Source: an uncultured Clostridia bacterium (GTDB lineage: Bacteria > Bacillota > Clostridia > TANB77 > CAG-508). Taken from it: a DNA stretch of 38,613 bases. Both the position numbers and the translations under genes were made by a program. The notes below the pieces were generated by a model. That model was given only the letters and a program-made list of their open reading frames with translations. It made no database searches and was not told the DNA's origin. Location: positions 1 through 38,613 of the forward strand of contig CANQOW010000003.1 of the NCBI GenBank assembly GCA_947625545.1, written 5' to 3'. Positions within the stretch are counted from its first letter, which is position 1; each line of letters opens with the position of its first letter. This document shows, piece after piece, positions 1-8,274 of this stretch.

Positions 1-68
1 TGGGAAACAATCCTATGGTTGGTGCAACAGTTGCAGTTGCAGTTGCAGTAGAAGAAGCAATGAAATAA
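1..68 (+). CDS. 3' end of an unidentified gene (partial)
   Basis: Reading frame 3 is open from the window edge to TAA at 66-68 and encodes a C-terminal tail with NPMVGATVAVAVAVEEAMK. The alternating Val-Ala run and the terminator that follows (90-129) support a real gene end. Too little is present to name a family. The other two frames give implausible Cys- and Arg-rich strings or stop early. Confidence 0.6.
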   Translation, partial: GNNPMVGATVAVAVAVEEAMK

Positions 69-89
69 ATATAAGTGATAGAGAAAATA

Positions 90-129
90 AAATTGTTAGA
101 GAAATAAATTTTTTTCTCTAACAATTTTT
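90..129 (+). terminator. Rho-independent terminator after the partial gene
   Basis: AAATTGTTAGAGAAA (90-104) pairs with its near-perfect complement at about 113-127, leaving a short A/T loop and ending in a T run. It separates the upstream gene from the tRNA, which begins seven bases later. Confidence 0.8.
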
Positions 130-135
130 ATACAT

Positions 136-210
136 TGGGGTGTAGCCAAGTGGTAAGGCAGATGGCTCTGACCCATCGATGCGTAAGTTCGAATCTTACC
201 ACCCCAACCA
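136..210 (+). tRNA. tRNA-Gln (anticodon CTG)
   Basis: A 75-nt cloverleaf can be drawn directly. The acceptor stem TGGGGTG pairs with CACCCCA, followed by A and an encoded CCA. The D arm is GCC-AAGTGGTAA-GGC. The anticodon stem GATGG/CCATC holds loop CTCTGAC, giving anticodon CTG. The T arm is GTAAG-TTCGAAT-CTTAC. CTG reads CAG glutamine codons, a minority codon in so AT-rich a genome, so a TTG-anticodon partner is expected elsewhere. No strong promoter is visible just upstream; a weak hairpin AAGTTTT-TGTT-AAAACTT follows at 214-231. The opposite-strand KilA-N remnant abuts its 3' end. Confidence 0.95.
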
Positions 211-460
211 GCGAAGTTTTTGTTAAAACTTTATTGAGACCTGCTTGACTTTTAATTATGGCAAATTCGCCATAATTAAAATTAGGATTATGAATTTCTT
301 CCCAAATACCTAAAAATTCAACAGTATTTCTGTTCCTTAACCAATCCGAAACAAAAAAATCACCATCTTTTGATTTTAACATATCAGTAATTGATATATA
401 ATCTTCTTCATCAATTTTTATATAAGATATCTTTTGATTTAAAACATTTAATTCAGCCAT
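211..460 (-). pseudogene. KilA-N domain protein, 3'-truncated at the tRNA
   Basis: From ATG at 458-460 (reverse strand), preceded by an ideal TAAGGAGG site, the frame encodes about 76 residues with KilA-N hallmarks: YISITDMLKSKDGDFF, the segment SDWLRNRNTVEFLGIWEE, and FAIIKSQAGLN. KilA-N is a DNA-binding domain typical of phage and mobile-element proteins. Family members continue after the AGLN point with a roughly FTLSPKRWIE segment and a further 100 or more residues. Here recognisable homology stops near 233 and the frame runs antisense through the tRNA to 128. The gene keeps a near-consensus promoter, so it may still be transcribed. Best read as a remnant of an element that sat at the tRNA-Gln 3' end; the element interpretation is inference. 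Confidence 0.7.
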
Positions 461-491
461 ATTTTACCTCCTTAATTACAAAGTTTAAATT

Positions 492-520
492 ATTATATCA
501 AACATTTGTTTTGAAGTCAA
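492..520 (-). promoter_or_regulatory. Sigma-A promoter of the KilA-N remnant
   Basis: On the reverse strand TTGACT (515-520) and TATAAT (492-497) are separated by exactly 17 bases. The spacer lies within an imperfect palindrome, TCAAA-ACAAATG-TTTGA, a plausible operator for a repressor. Confidence 0.75.
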
Positions 521-590
521 GTGATATTAGTAATTTTTAATTAATTTATTGAAAATATATCTACAACCCATATATTATTGGTGACTGAAT

Positions 591-622
591 AAAGGCCACA
601 GAAAAGTTTCTGTGGTCTTTAG
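591..622. terminator. Hairpin with short T tracts, possibly bidirectional
   Basis: AAAGGCCACAGAAA and its complement TTTCTGTGGTCTTT form a stem of about 13 pairs with a very small loop and one G-T pair. T tracts are modest on both strands. It insulates the heat-shock operon from upstream transcription. No upstream plus-strand protein gene is visible, so what it ends is unclear. Confidence 0.6.
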
Positions 623-641
623 TATTAAAAAATAAAAAAAC

Positions 642-668
642 TTAGCAAAAAGGGTTGACAATTGCTAA
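642..668 (+). promoter_or_regulatory. CIRCE-like operator 1, overlapping the -35 box
   Basis: TTAGCAAAA-N9-AATTGCTAA has the exact 9-9-9 architecture of CIRCE (consensus TTAGCACTC-N9-GAGTGCTAA), with seven of nine arm positions mutually complementary. The N9 contains most of the -35 TTGACA (655-660), so a bound repressor would block RNA polymerase. HrcA, encoded just downstream, is the known CIRCE-binding repressor. Confidence 0.65.
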
Positions 669-683
669 AAATGGGTATAATAT
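655..683 (+). promoter_or_regulatory. Promoter of the hrcA operon
   Basis: TTGACA (655-660) is followed by TATAAT at 676-681 (15-base spacer) or TAATAT at 678-683 (17 bases). It lies between two CIRCE-like operators, as expected for a Class I heat-shock promoter. Confidence 0.75.
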
Positions 684-693
684 ATATAAAGAT

Positions 694-720
694 TTAGCAA
701 AGATAATTTAAGAGTGCTAA
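694..720 (+). promoter_or_regulatory. CIRCE operator 2, in the hrcA leader
   Basis: TTAGCAAAG-N9-GAGTGCTAA: the right arm is a perfect CIRCE half-site and the left arm keeps TTAGCA. It lies in the initially transcribed region just before the ribosome site GAGGTGA. Its start is 52 bp from that of operator 1, close to five helical turns, so both could be bound on one DNA face. Confidence 0.85.
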
Positions 721-735
721 AATTGAGGTGATTAA

Positions 736-1758
736 ATGTTAAATGACCGAAAAAAAAGAATATTGCAAGCAATAGTAGAAGAATACATAGAAACAGCAGA
801 GCCAGTAAGTTCAAATACCATAGTAAATAAATATGAAAAAGATTTTAGTAGTGCAACAATTAGAAATGAAATGGCAGAATTAGAAAGTATAGGTTACTTA
901 GATAAACCACACACATCTGCTGGAAGAATACCATCAGCAAAAGGTTATAGATTTTATGTTGATGAATTACTAAAAGACGATAATATAAGTCTTGAAGAAA
1001 TAAAATATATACAATCAAAACTAGAAACAAAAGTAAATGCAATAGAAGAATTAACAAAAATTGCCACAACAACACTTTCAGAAATAACACATTACACAAC
1101 AGTAAGTATAGGTCCACAAACTGCAAATAATATTATAGAAGAAATAAAATTCGTATCATTAGGAACAAGAATGATAATGGCAATAATAGTAACAGATGCA
1201 GGAATAATAAAAGAAACAATAATAAAATTTGATGAAGATATAACACAAGAACAAGTAGAAACATTAAACTATATGTTTAATAACAAATTAAAAGGAAAAC
1301 CATTAGAAATAATAAATCAACCAATGGAAGAATATATACAACAAGAAATGAATTACAGTATAAATGTAATTAGACCAATTATAGAACAACTAAAAAAAGT
1401 TATATCAGAAGACGAGGAACTATATTTAGAAGGAGCAAATAAATCATTTGAATTACCAGAATTTAAAAGTCTAGAAATAGCAAGAAACTTTGTAAATATA
1501 TTAGATACAAAAGAAATTATTTTAGATATGTTAAATAATGGCTTTGCAGAAGATATAAATGTATATATAGGTGACGAAAACCAAAACGAAGAACTAAAAG
1601 ATTTTAGCATAGTAACATTTAAGCATTCAATAGGCAATAAACAATTAGGCACAATAGGAATTATAGGACCAACGAGAATGGATTATTCAAAAGTAATTTC
1701 AGTAATGAAATATATAAGTAAAAAACTCAATGAAATTGAAAATGATGAAAATAAATAA
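736..1758 (+). CDS. hrcA: Heat-inducible transcription repressor HrcA
   Basis: The 340-residue product has usual HrcA length. The N-terminal winged-helix region carries the family patterns ILQAIVEEYIETAEPVSS and SSATIRNEMAELE, followed by GYLDKPHTSAGRIPSAKGYRFYVD, a near-diagnostic HrcA stretch. The middle and C-terminal parts match the GAF-like dimer domain, ending near IGIIGPTRMDYSKVISVM. HrcA represses chaperone operons by binding CIRCE, and its activity is known to depend on GroEL. As first gene of hrcA-grpE-dnaK-dnaJ, it should autoregulate through the two CIRCE-like sites at 642-720. The ATG start has GAGGTGA seven bases upstream. Confidence 0.97.
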   Translation: MLNDRKKRILQAIVEEYIETAEPVSSNTIVNKYEKDFSSATIRNEMAELESIGYLDKPHTSAGRIPSAKGYRFYVDELLKDDNISLEEIKYIQSKLETKVNAIEELTKIATTTLSEITHYTTVSIGPQTANNIIEEIKFVSLGTRMIMAIIVTDAGIIKETIIKFDEDITQEQVETLNYMFNNKLKGKPLEIINQPMEEYIQQEMNYSINVIRPIIEQLKKVISEDEELYLEGANKSFELPEFKSLEIARNFVNILDTKEIILDMLNNGFAEDINVYIGDENQNEELKDFSIVTFKHSIGNKQLGTIGIIGPTRMDYSKVISVMKYISKKLNEIENDENK

Positions 1759-1773
1759 GAAAGAAGGTATAAA

Positions 1774-2283
1774 ATGGAAGAAGAAAAGAAAGAACAAGAA
1801 AATAATCAAGACAATAATAATGAAGAAAAAGTTATTATAGAAACACCAGAGGAAACAAAATTAAAGCAAGAATTAGAAGAAACAACAGACAAATTTAAAA
1901 GATTAATGGCAGAATTTGATAACTATAAAAAAAGAAATACAAAAGAAAGAGAAAATATGTATAATTCAATATTAGCAGATATAATATCTGCATTCCTACC
2001 AGTAATGGATAACCTAGAAAAAGCAGCAAATGCAAATTCACAAGACGAAGGTTATAAACAAGGAATTGAATTAGTTGTAAGACAATTTTCAGATGTATTA
2101 ACAGCAAATGGGTTGGAAATAATAGAAACAGTAGGAAAGACATTTGATCCAGAATTACATGAAGCAGTTAGTAGTGTAACAGACGAAAACTTAGGACCAC
2201 AAGAAATAAAAGAAGAATTTAGAAAAGGATATAAAATTAGAGGAAAAGTTATACGTCATGCAATGGTATCAGTTGCAAACTAA
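1774..2283 (+). CDS. grpE: Nucleotide exchange factor GrpE
   Basis: The 169-residue product matches GrpE. It has an acidic disordered N-terminus (residues 1-30), a long coiled coil beginning around KLKQELEETTDKFKRLMAEFDNYKKR, and a beta-wing domain with GLEIIETVGKTFDPELHEAV and a C-terminal GYKIRGKVIRHAMVSVA. GrpE releases ADP from DnaK so that substrate can leave, and its coiled coil can act as a thermosensor in the family. It starts 15 bases after hrcA with an AGAAGG ribosome site, consistent with one transcript. Confidence 0.97.
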   Translation: MEEEKKEQENNQDNNNEEKVIIETPEETKLKQELEETTDKFKRLMAEFDNYKKRNTKERENMYNSILADIISAFLPVMDNLEKAANANSQDEGYKQGIELVVRQFSDVLTANGLEIIETVGKTFDPELHEAVSSVTDENLGPQEIKEEFRKGYKIRGKVIRHAMVSVAN

Positions 2284-2353
2284 AAATAGTTATATAATAA
2301 AATTTATATAAATTTACAAAAGATTTAAAAATATAAATAATAAAAAATTTTAG

Positions 2354-4213
<1,860 letters not shown>

Positions 4214-4220
4214 TATTAAA

Positions 4221-4241
4221 AGGCAGGTGTTATGCCTGCCT
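4221..4241 (+). other. Intercistronic hairpin between dnaK and dnaJ
   Basis: AGGCAGG-TGTTATG-CCTGCCT is a 7-bp G+C-rich stem with a 7-base loop and no following T run, so it is not a standard terminator. It may be a processing or stability element that lets dnaK and dnaJ levels differ (inference). Confidence 0.6.
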
Positions 4242-4267
4242 AATGTATACATACATTGGAGGATAAA

Positions 4268-5419
4268 ATGGCAGAACAAAAAAGAGATTATTATGAGGTA
4301 TTAGGTGTTAATAAAAATGCCACTGATGAAGAAATAAAAAAAGCGTATAGAAAATTAGCCAAAAAATATCATCCTGATGCTAACCCAGATAATAAAAAAG
4401 AAGCAGAAGCAAAATTCAAAGAAGTAAATGAAGCCTATGAAAATTTATCTGACCCACAAAAAAGAAGAATGTATGATCAATTTGGACATAATGGCCCACA
4501 AGGATTTGGTGGAGGTGGAAATGGATATTATTCATATACTTCATCAGATTTTGATGGATTTGATATGGGAGATTTAGGAGACATTTTTTCTTCATTTTTT
4601 GGAGGAGGTTTTGGAGGTTCTTCAAGAACATCAAGACAAAGAAATGGACCAATTAAAGGTGCAGATTTAAGATATAACCTAGAACTTACATTTGAAGAAG
4701 CATATTTAGGAGTACAAAAAGAAATTAGTATTTCAAGGGACGAAGTATGTTCAGACTGTAAAGGAACTGGTGCAAAAAATGGAACCAAAGTTGAAACTTG
4801 TCCAATATGTGGTGGTACAGGTCAAATAAAACAAATACAAACAACAATTTTAGGGCAAATGCAAACAACTAGAACTTGTACAAATTGTCATGGAGAAGGA
4901 AAAATAATAAAAGAACCTTGCGAAAAATGTAGAGGAAAAGGTACAATAAGAAAACAAGCAAGAATCATAGTTCGTATACCAGCAGGAATTGACGATAATC
5001 AAACAGTAGTATTAAGAGGAGAAGGAGCGCCAGGACAAAAAGGTGGACCTAAGGGAGACTTATATATTACTATACATTTAAAAAGACATAGTATATATAC
5101 AAGAAAAGACGACAATGTTTATTGCGATATACCTATAACATTCACACAAGCAACATTAGGTGCTGATATAGAAGTACCATTAGTAGATGGTAGAAAAGAA
5201 AAATATAAAATACCAGAAGGAACTCAAACAGGTACAAAATTTAGAATAAGAGGTAAAGGCTTTAAAAATGCAAATAGAAATTATGAAGGAGACTTTATAT
5301 TTACAGTTATTGTTCAAACTCCAAAAAGGTTAACTAAGGAACAAAGAGATTTATTAGTTGAACTTGCTAAAACAATGAATGAGCAACCACCAATAAAGAA
5401 AAAAGGAATTTTTGGATAG
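4268..5419 (+). CDS. dnaJ: Co-chaperone DnaJ (Hsp40)
   Basis: The 383-residue protein has a J domain with the HPD motif (KYHPDANPD), a Gly/Phe-rich linker containing GFGGGG and FGGGFGG, a zinc domain with four CxxCxGxG repeats ([32 protein letters not shown]), and the C-terminal substrate-binding region. It delivers clients to DnaK and stimulates its ATPase. A longer frame opens at TTG 4256, but that triplet is part of the ribosome site TTGGAGG, so ATG 4268 is chosen. It is the last gene of the heat-shock operon. Confidence 0.97.
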   Translation: MAEQKRDYYEVLGVNKNATDEEIKKAYRKLAKKYHPDANPDNKKEAEAKFKEVNEAYENLSDPQKRRMYDQFGHNGPQGFGGGGNGYYSYTSSDFDGFDMGDLGDIFSSFFGGGFGGSSRTSRQRNGPIKGADLRYNLELTFEEAYLGVQKEISISRDEVCSDCKGTGAKNGTKVETCPICGGTGQIKQIQTTILGQMQTTRTCTNCHGEGKIIKEPCEKCRGKGTIRKQARIIVRIPAGIDDNQTVVLRGEGAPGQKGGPKGDLYITIHLKRHSIYTRKDDNVYCDIPITFTQATLGADIEVPLVDGRKEKYKIPEGTQTGTKFRIRGKGFKNANRNYEGDFIFTVIVQTPKRLTKEQRDLLVELAKTMNEQPPIKKKGIFG

Positions 5420-5458
5420 ATTTTGTCAACTTATGTAACTTCTTAGAATATAATGTAA

Positions 5459-5485
5459 TAGAATATATCTAAAAAATATATTCTA
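5459..5485 (+). other. Leader hairpin next to a ribosome site
   Basis: TAGAATATAT (5459-5468) pairs with ATATATTCTA (5476-5485), a 10-bp stem directly abutting AAGGGGG. A second copy of TAGAATATA at 5444-5452 could compete for the same 3' arm, and the likely -10 TATAAT (5449-5454) overlaps it. Function unknown. Confidence 0.5.
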
Positions 5486-5499
5486 AGGGGGTGCAAAAT

Positions 5500-5736
5500 A
5501 TGTTAGAGTCTTCTAATGGTTGTTGCAATAAAAATAAACCATTAAAATGTTGCGTAGATATAATCATATATGTATTATCATTTATATTAACATTATTAAT
5601 AGGTATAGTTATAGGTTCAACAACAACAATATTCACAACGATTGGTTTAGGTGCATTTGTAGCAATTATAGTAGTAGTAGTTTTATTATTAATATTAAGA
5701 ATTATATCTTTAATATGCAATAATAAAAAATGTTAA
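5500..5736 (+). CDS. Small Cys-rich two-helix membrane protein, unknown function
   Basis: The 78-residue product begins MLESSNGCCNKNKPLKCC, followed by two hydrophobic helices (about residues 21-42 and 46-70) and a short basic, Cys-containing tail (CNNKKC). ATG 5500 is preferred over GTG 5491 because the GTG is part of the ribosome site AAGGGGGTG. Cysteines sit in pairs before helix 1 and at the C-terminus, which could support metal binding or disulfides. I do not recognise the family. It is a single gene between dnaJ and folD with its own likely -10 box and a structured leader. Confidence 0.75.
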   Translation: MLESSNGCCNKNKPLKCCVDIIIYVLSFILTLLIGIVIGSTTTIFTTIGLGAFVAIIVVVVLLLILRIISLICNNKKC

Positions 5737-5757
5737 TATAAATTTTGAAATCTCCTA

Positions 5758-5786
5758 TTGAAATTTTTATATATTTAATATAAAAT
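5758..5786 (+). promoter_or_regulatory. Promoter of folD within a ribosome-site inverted repeat
   Basis: TTGAAA (5758-5763) and TAAAAT (5781-5786) are 17 bases apart. They lie between ATCTCCTATT (5750-5759) and its exact complement AATAGGAGAT (5795-5804), and the latter contains the folD ribosome site. Confidence 0.55.
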
Positions 5787-5813
5787 AATTTAAAAATAGG
5801 AGATGAAGTTTTT

Positions 5814-6662
5814 ATGGCAGAAATAATTGATGGAAAAAATTTAGCAAAAAATATAAGATTAGAATTAACAGCAGAAGTACAAGAATTAAAGAAAAAAGGA
5901 ATAATACCAAAATTAGCAGTAATAATGGTAGGAGAAGATAAAGCATCAAAAGTATATGTAAAAAATAAAAGTAAAGCATGTGAAGAAATTGGAATTGAAT
6001 ATGAAGAGTATATTTTAGAAGAAAATATAAGTATGGAATCTTTATTAGAATTAATAGATAAATTAAACAATAGAGAAGATGTAGATGCAATACTATTACA
6101 AAGTCCAATTCCAAAACATTTAGATATTAATTTAGCATTTCAAAAAATTACACCAGAAAAAGATGTAGATGGTTTTAATCCAATAAACGTTGGAAAACTA
6201 TCATTAAACCAAGATTGTTTTGTATCATGCACACCTTATGGAATAATAAAAATGCTAGACCAATATAAAATAGAAATAGAAGGAAAAAATGCAGTAATTA
6301 TTGGAAGAAGTAATATTGTAGGAAAACCTTTAATACAATGCTTGTTAAATAGAAATGCAACTGTAACAATATGTCATTCTAAAACAAAAAATTTAAAAGA
6401 ATATACTAAAAATGCAGATATACTTATAGTAGCGATTGGAAAACCAAAATATATTACAGAAGATATGGTAAAAGATAATGTTGTAATAATTGATGTTGGA
6501 ATAAATAGAACAGATAATGGTCTAGTAGGTGATGTAGATTTTGAAGGTGTTTCAAAAAAAGTATCATATATTACACCAGTTCCAGGTGGAGTAGGACCTA
6601 TGACAGTTGCAATGTTAATGAATAATGTAATAAAAGCTACAAAAAATAGAAAATTAAAATAA
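5814..6662 (+). CDS. folD: Bifunctional methylene-THF dehydrogenase / methenyl-THF cyclohydrolase FolD
   Basis: The 282-residue protein interconverts 5,10-methylene-, methenyl- and 10-formyl-tetrahydrofolate in one-carbon metabolism. It carries YVKNKSKACEEIGI with the catalytic Lys region, LLQSPIPKHLD, the signature EKDVDGFNPINVGKL, the Rossmann dinucleotide site IGRSNIVGKP, and the C-terminal PGGVGPMTVAML motif. Length is normal. The ribosome site AGGAGATG lies nine bases before ATG. It is monocistronic, with its own promoter and a terminator at 6703. Confidence 0.97.
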   Translation: MAEIIDGKNLAKNIRLELTAEVQELKKKGIIPKLAVIMVGEDKASKVYVKNKSKACEEIGIEYEEYILEENISMESLLELIDKLNNREDVDAILLQSPIPKHLDINLAFQKITPEKDVDGFNPINVGKLSLNQDCFVSCTPYGIIKMLDQYKIEIEGKNAVIIGRSNIVGKPLIQCLLNRNATVTICHSKTKNLKEYTKNADILIVAIGKPKYITEDMVKDNVVIIDVGINRTDNGLVGDVDFEGVSKKVSYITPVPGGVGPMTVAMLMNNVIKATKNRKLK

Positions 6663-6702
6663 ACGATAAATATAATATAATAAAATTTTTATTAAATAAA
6701 TT

Positions 6703-6746
6703 GGGGGAATATAGATAGAAATATCTATTATTTCCTCTTTTTTGTT
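6703..6746 (+). terminator. Rho-independent terminator of folD
   Basis: GGGGAA plus TATAGATA pair with TATCTAT plus TTTCCTC around a GAAA loop, followed by a T-rich run at 6737-6743. Confidence 0.85.
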
Positions 6747-6794
6747 TTAAAAATTTTTTAAATAAGATTTTACTTTGAAAGGAATGAAATTAAT

Positions 6795-7455
6795 ATGAAT
6801 AAAAAAATAGAAACAATAAAAATTAATGATAAAAGATACCCAAAAAATTTAAAAAGAATAGATGATCCGCCAAAACAAATATATGTAATAGGAAATGCAG
6901 AAATTTTAAATAACTTTTCAATAGCAATAGTGGGCAGTAGAGTATGTACTGATTATGGAAAAAGAATGGCACAAAGTATTGCATATAATCTTGCAAAACA
7001 AGATATAAATGTAATTAGTGGTTTAGCAATAGGAATTGATACAAATGCACATAAAGGGTGTTTGTTAAATAAAGGTAAAACAATAGCAGTATTAGCAAAT
7101 GGTTTAGATACTATATATCCAAATGAAAATCAAGATTTAGCAAATGATATAATTGAAAATGGAGGGGCAATTATTTCAGAATATCCAATAGGTATACAAC
7201 CTAAAAAAGAGAATTTTCCTATTAGAAATAGAATTATAAGTGGTTTAAGTGATGGAGTTGTTGTAATAGAAGCAAAAGAAAAAAGTGGTGCATTAATAAC
7301 GGTAGATTTTGCATTAGAACAAGGAAAAGATGTATTTGCAGTACCTCGGAAATATTAATTCTATATATTCCACAGGAACAAATAATTTAATAAAAGACGG
7401 AGCCAAAATTACTACTTGTGTAAACGATATTTTAGAGGAATATACTTTTAAATAA
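6795..7455 (+). pseudogene. dprA: DNA-processing protein DprA, broken by a +1 frameshift
   Basis: DprA loads RecA onto incoming single-stranded DNA during natural transformation. The first 184 residues have the Rossmann core: IAIVGSR (44-50), VISGLAIGIDTNAHKG, IAVLANGLDTIYP, FPIRNRIISGLSDGVVVIEA and GALITVDFALEQGKDVFAVP. At 7344-7350 the reading CCT-CGG-AAA-TAT-TAA terminates early. Skipping one base (C at 7347) restores GNINSIYSTGTNNLIKDGA and on to EEYTFK-TAA at 7453-7455, the expected DprA ending. Restored length is about 219 residues, a core-only DprA without the N-terminal SAM-like and C-terminal winged-helix domains of longer homologues. It may be a true mutation, a base-calling error, or recoding at the rare CGG codon. 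Confidence 0.85.
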
Positions 7456-7494
7456 ATAATATAAAAAATAATTCCATAAAATTAATAAAAATAG

Positions 7495-7523
7495 TTGAAA
7501 TTTATAAAAATATGATATAAAAT
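7495..7523 (+). promoter_or_regulatory. Promoter of the HD-secD-secF operon
   Basis: TTGAAA (7495-7500) and TAAAAT (7518-7523) with a 17-base spacer, about 70 bases before the HD gene start. Confidence 0.6.
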
Positions 7524-7564
7524 CTATAATAATTTCATAAACTAATATACATAAGATTAATTAA

Positions 7565-7578
7565 AGCAAAAAATTGCT
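7565..7578 (+). promoter_or_regulatory. Leader hairpin, shared type, copy 1
   Basis: AGCAA-AAAA-TTGCT forms a 5-bp stem ending five bases before GGAGG. The arrangement recurs before pfkA and before the gene at 29939, followed in each case by GGAGGTTTT. Confidence 0.5.
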
Positions 7579-7593
7579 CGAATGGAGGTTTTT

Positions 7594-8253
7594 ATGATAA
7601 CATTAAAAGACGTAATGCAAAATGCCGAAGTACAAGCACTAGTTGAAGGTTCACAAAAACAACTAGACGTACTAGGATATACAGAGCATTCAGTAAGACA
7701 TATAAGTATAGTATCAAAAAGGGCAGGAGAAATATTAGAAAAATTAGGATATCCAGAAGAAAGAGTAGAACTTGCAAAAATTGCAGGGTATTTGCATGAT
7801 ATAGGAAATTGTGTAAACAGAATAGACCATGCACAGTCTGGAGCAATACTAGCATACAACATTTTAAAAGATATGGGAATGAATGCACAAGATAGAACAG
7901 AAATAATGATGGCAATAGGAAATCATGATGAAGGAACAGGAACAGCAGTAAGCGATATATCAGCAGCATTAATATTAGCAGACAAATCTGATGTTCATAG
8001 GGATAGAGTAGTAAATACTAATATTTCAACCTTTGATATGCACGATAGAGTAAATTATGCAGTTACAGAATCAAAATTAAAATTAAATGCAGAAAAGAAA
8101 ATAATAACATTAGATATTCACATAGATACAGAAATATGCCCTGTTTTAGATTATTTTGAAATATTTATGGATAGAACTATGATGAGTAAATATGCAGCAA
8201 AATATTTAAAAATTTGGTTTGAGTTAATAATTAATGATACAAGATTATTATAA
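7594..8253 (+). CDS. HD-domain metal-dependent phosphohydrolase
   Basis: The 219-residue protein shows an HD-superfamily metal site: H36 in VRHIS, the H68-D69 pair in GYLHDIGN, H111-D112 in GNHDEGTG, and D130 in ILADKSDVH. Such enzymes hydrolyse phosphate bonds, often in nucleotides, with two metal ions; the substrate here cannot be told. ATG 7594 is the start. An upstream in-frame ATG (7582) is part of the ATGGAGG ribosome site. It is 21 bases before the secD-like gene and probably cotranscribed, though a functional link to secretion is not established. Confidence 0.85.
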   Translation: MITLKDVMQNAEVQALVEGSQKQLDVLGYTEHSVRHISIVSKRAGEILEKLGYPEERVELAKIAGYLHDIGNCVNRIDHAQSGAILAYNILKDMGMNAQDRTEIMMAIGNHDEGTGTAVSDISAALILADKSDVHRDRVVNTNISTFDMHDRVNYAVTESKLKLNAEKKIITLDIHIDTEICPVLDYFEIFMDRTMMSKYAAKYLKIWFELIINDTRLL

Positions 8254-8274
8254 AAAAAATTAGGAGGAAGAAAA

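Noticed and set aside
545-620. Possible T-box or riboswitch upstream of hrcA
   Set aside because: No T-box (AARGGTGG-type) sequence or specifier stem is visible; the hairpin stands alone and CIRCE explains the regulation.
5491-5499. GTG start for the small Cys-rich protein
   Set aside because: The GTG lies in the AAGGGGGTG ribosome site; ATG 5500 has proper spacing.
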